Assembly: GCA_052289195.1 (NCBI GenBank)
Contig: DAWAJD010000051.1
Location: 1-9,338, forward strand
Reading direction: 5' to 3'
Source of the DNA: UBA4644 sp900555855
GTDB taxonomy: Bacteria; Bacillota; Clostridia; Oscillospirales; Butyricicoccaceae
Length of the DNA: 9,338 nucleotides
Shown: in pieces, positions 9,086-9,338 of the stretch
Numbering within the stretch: the stretch's first letter is position 1
How the letters are laid out: the number at the start of each line of letters is the position of its first letter
Made by a program: the position numbers and the translations under genes
The notes under the pieces: model-generated
What the model was told of the DNA's origin: nothing
Database searches by the model: none
Seen by the model: only the letters and a program-made list of their open reading frames with translations

Positions 9086-9230
9086 CCGCGCACCCCATCA
9101 AAACGCAGCAGGGAGGACGGCCTGAAGCACGCCGAGGCCCTCGGCCTGGGCACAAGAGACTATACGCTGATTCCGCTCTGCGCCAGCAGCCTTGATCCCG
9201 GGCGTTTCTGCTGCACCAATCCCCTGTCCC
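9086..9230 (+). other. Unassigned stretch after the lipoprotein gene
   Basis: I assign no gene. An ATG at 9082-9084 overlaps the lipoprotein stop codon and opens 37 codons ending at 9195, but it lacks family features. The frame of the lipoprotein itself stays open after its stop codon through the right repeat to the window edge. Within it, from a CTG at 9122 with GGGAGG at 9111-9116 in front, the translation is moderately protein-like (GLGTRDYTLIPLCASSLDPG), which may be a gene remnant. I do not recognise it. The T-GATC-CCGGGCGTTTCTGC stretch at 9193-9211 resembles bases 14-32 at the left edge in direct orientation. Confidence 0.3.
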
Positions 9231-9338
9231 CCCGCAGGGCTTGGCTCCCTCTGAGGGAACCCCCCGTCCCCCGACCTTCGTCTAAAAAGAAGAGGGTTTA
9301 CGGGAGGAACATGGTTCCGCCCGTCAGATCGCGCGCGG
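9231..9338 (+). repeat. Right copy of the structured intergenic repeat, cut by the window end
   Basis: This is the inverted partner of 63-161. Bases 9284-9338 match 117-63 exactly, and 9231-9245 match 161-147. Between them the copies differ by a short extra segment around 9272-9278 and a few substitutions. The hairpin GGCTCCCT/AGGGAACC (9243-9250/9254-9261, one mismatch) corresponds to GGCTCCT/AGGAGCC in the left copy: bases differ but pairing is largely kept. As at the left edge, the element lies 3' of a gene in the same orientation as that gene. The window stops inside the element, so its full length is unknown. Confidence 0.85.

Noticed and set aside
9082..9195. 37-codon ORF overlapping the lipoprotein stop (ATGA)
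   Set aside because: The overlap suggests translational coupling, but the product is short, Arg/Pro-rich and featureless, and no conservation can be judged.

Overview
The window is about 9.3 kb of GC-rich DNA that looks like the chromosome of a clostridial Firmicute, most likely in the Oscillospiraceae/Ruminococcaceae. The grounds are a DnaD-type primosome protein, a PrsA/SurA-like lipoprotein, strong AGGAGG ribosome-binding sites, sigma-A promoters with extended -10 boxes, and high GC with hairpin-rich spacers. No tRNA, rRNA, CRISPR array, transposase or integrase is visible.

Layout. At 63-161 lies one copy of a structured repeat; its inverted partner is at 9231-9338, at the other edge. Between them are two gene groups. 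The minus-strand group reads glmU-like (2871 to 1795), prs (1746 to 787), pth (770 to 162), with gaps of 48 and 16 nt, so it is probably one operon. The plus-strand group reads dnaD-like (3095-4288), mfd (4575-8039) and a PpiC/SurA-like lipoprotein (8102-9085). A 223-nt divergent spacer (2872-3094) carries a promoter for each direction and a possible attenuator in the glmU leader. A 286-nt spacer between dnaD and mfd (4289-4574) is a run of hairpins with no convincing gene. The last 253 nt (9086-9338) hold an unassigned stretch and the right-hand repeat.

How the genes fit together. All six are housekeeping genes. The glmU-like protein has an intact-looking acetyltransferase half for UDP-GlcNAc synthesis, but its N-terminal uridylyltransferase half is short and degenerate. 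Prs makes PRPP. Pth recycles peptidyl-tRNA. The DnaD protein serves helicase loading or replication restart, Mfd couples transcription to repair, and the lipoprotein probably assists folding outside the membrane. Bacillus subtilis has the related order glmU(gcaD)-prs-ctc-pth(spoVC)-fin-mfd on one strand, so here the group appears to have been split and partly inverted.

I see no novel defence or mobile system. The points most worth a second look are: the DnaD protein ends in a segment that resembles the N-terminus of a DnaC/DnaI helicase loader; the uridylyltransferase half of GlmU is degenerate; pth seems to lack a normal start codon and may use ATT; the PpiC domain lacks its usual histidines; and structured repeats lie at both window edges, with hairpins between dnaD and mfd.
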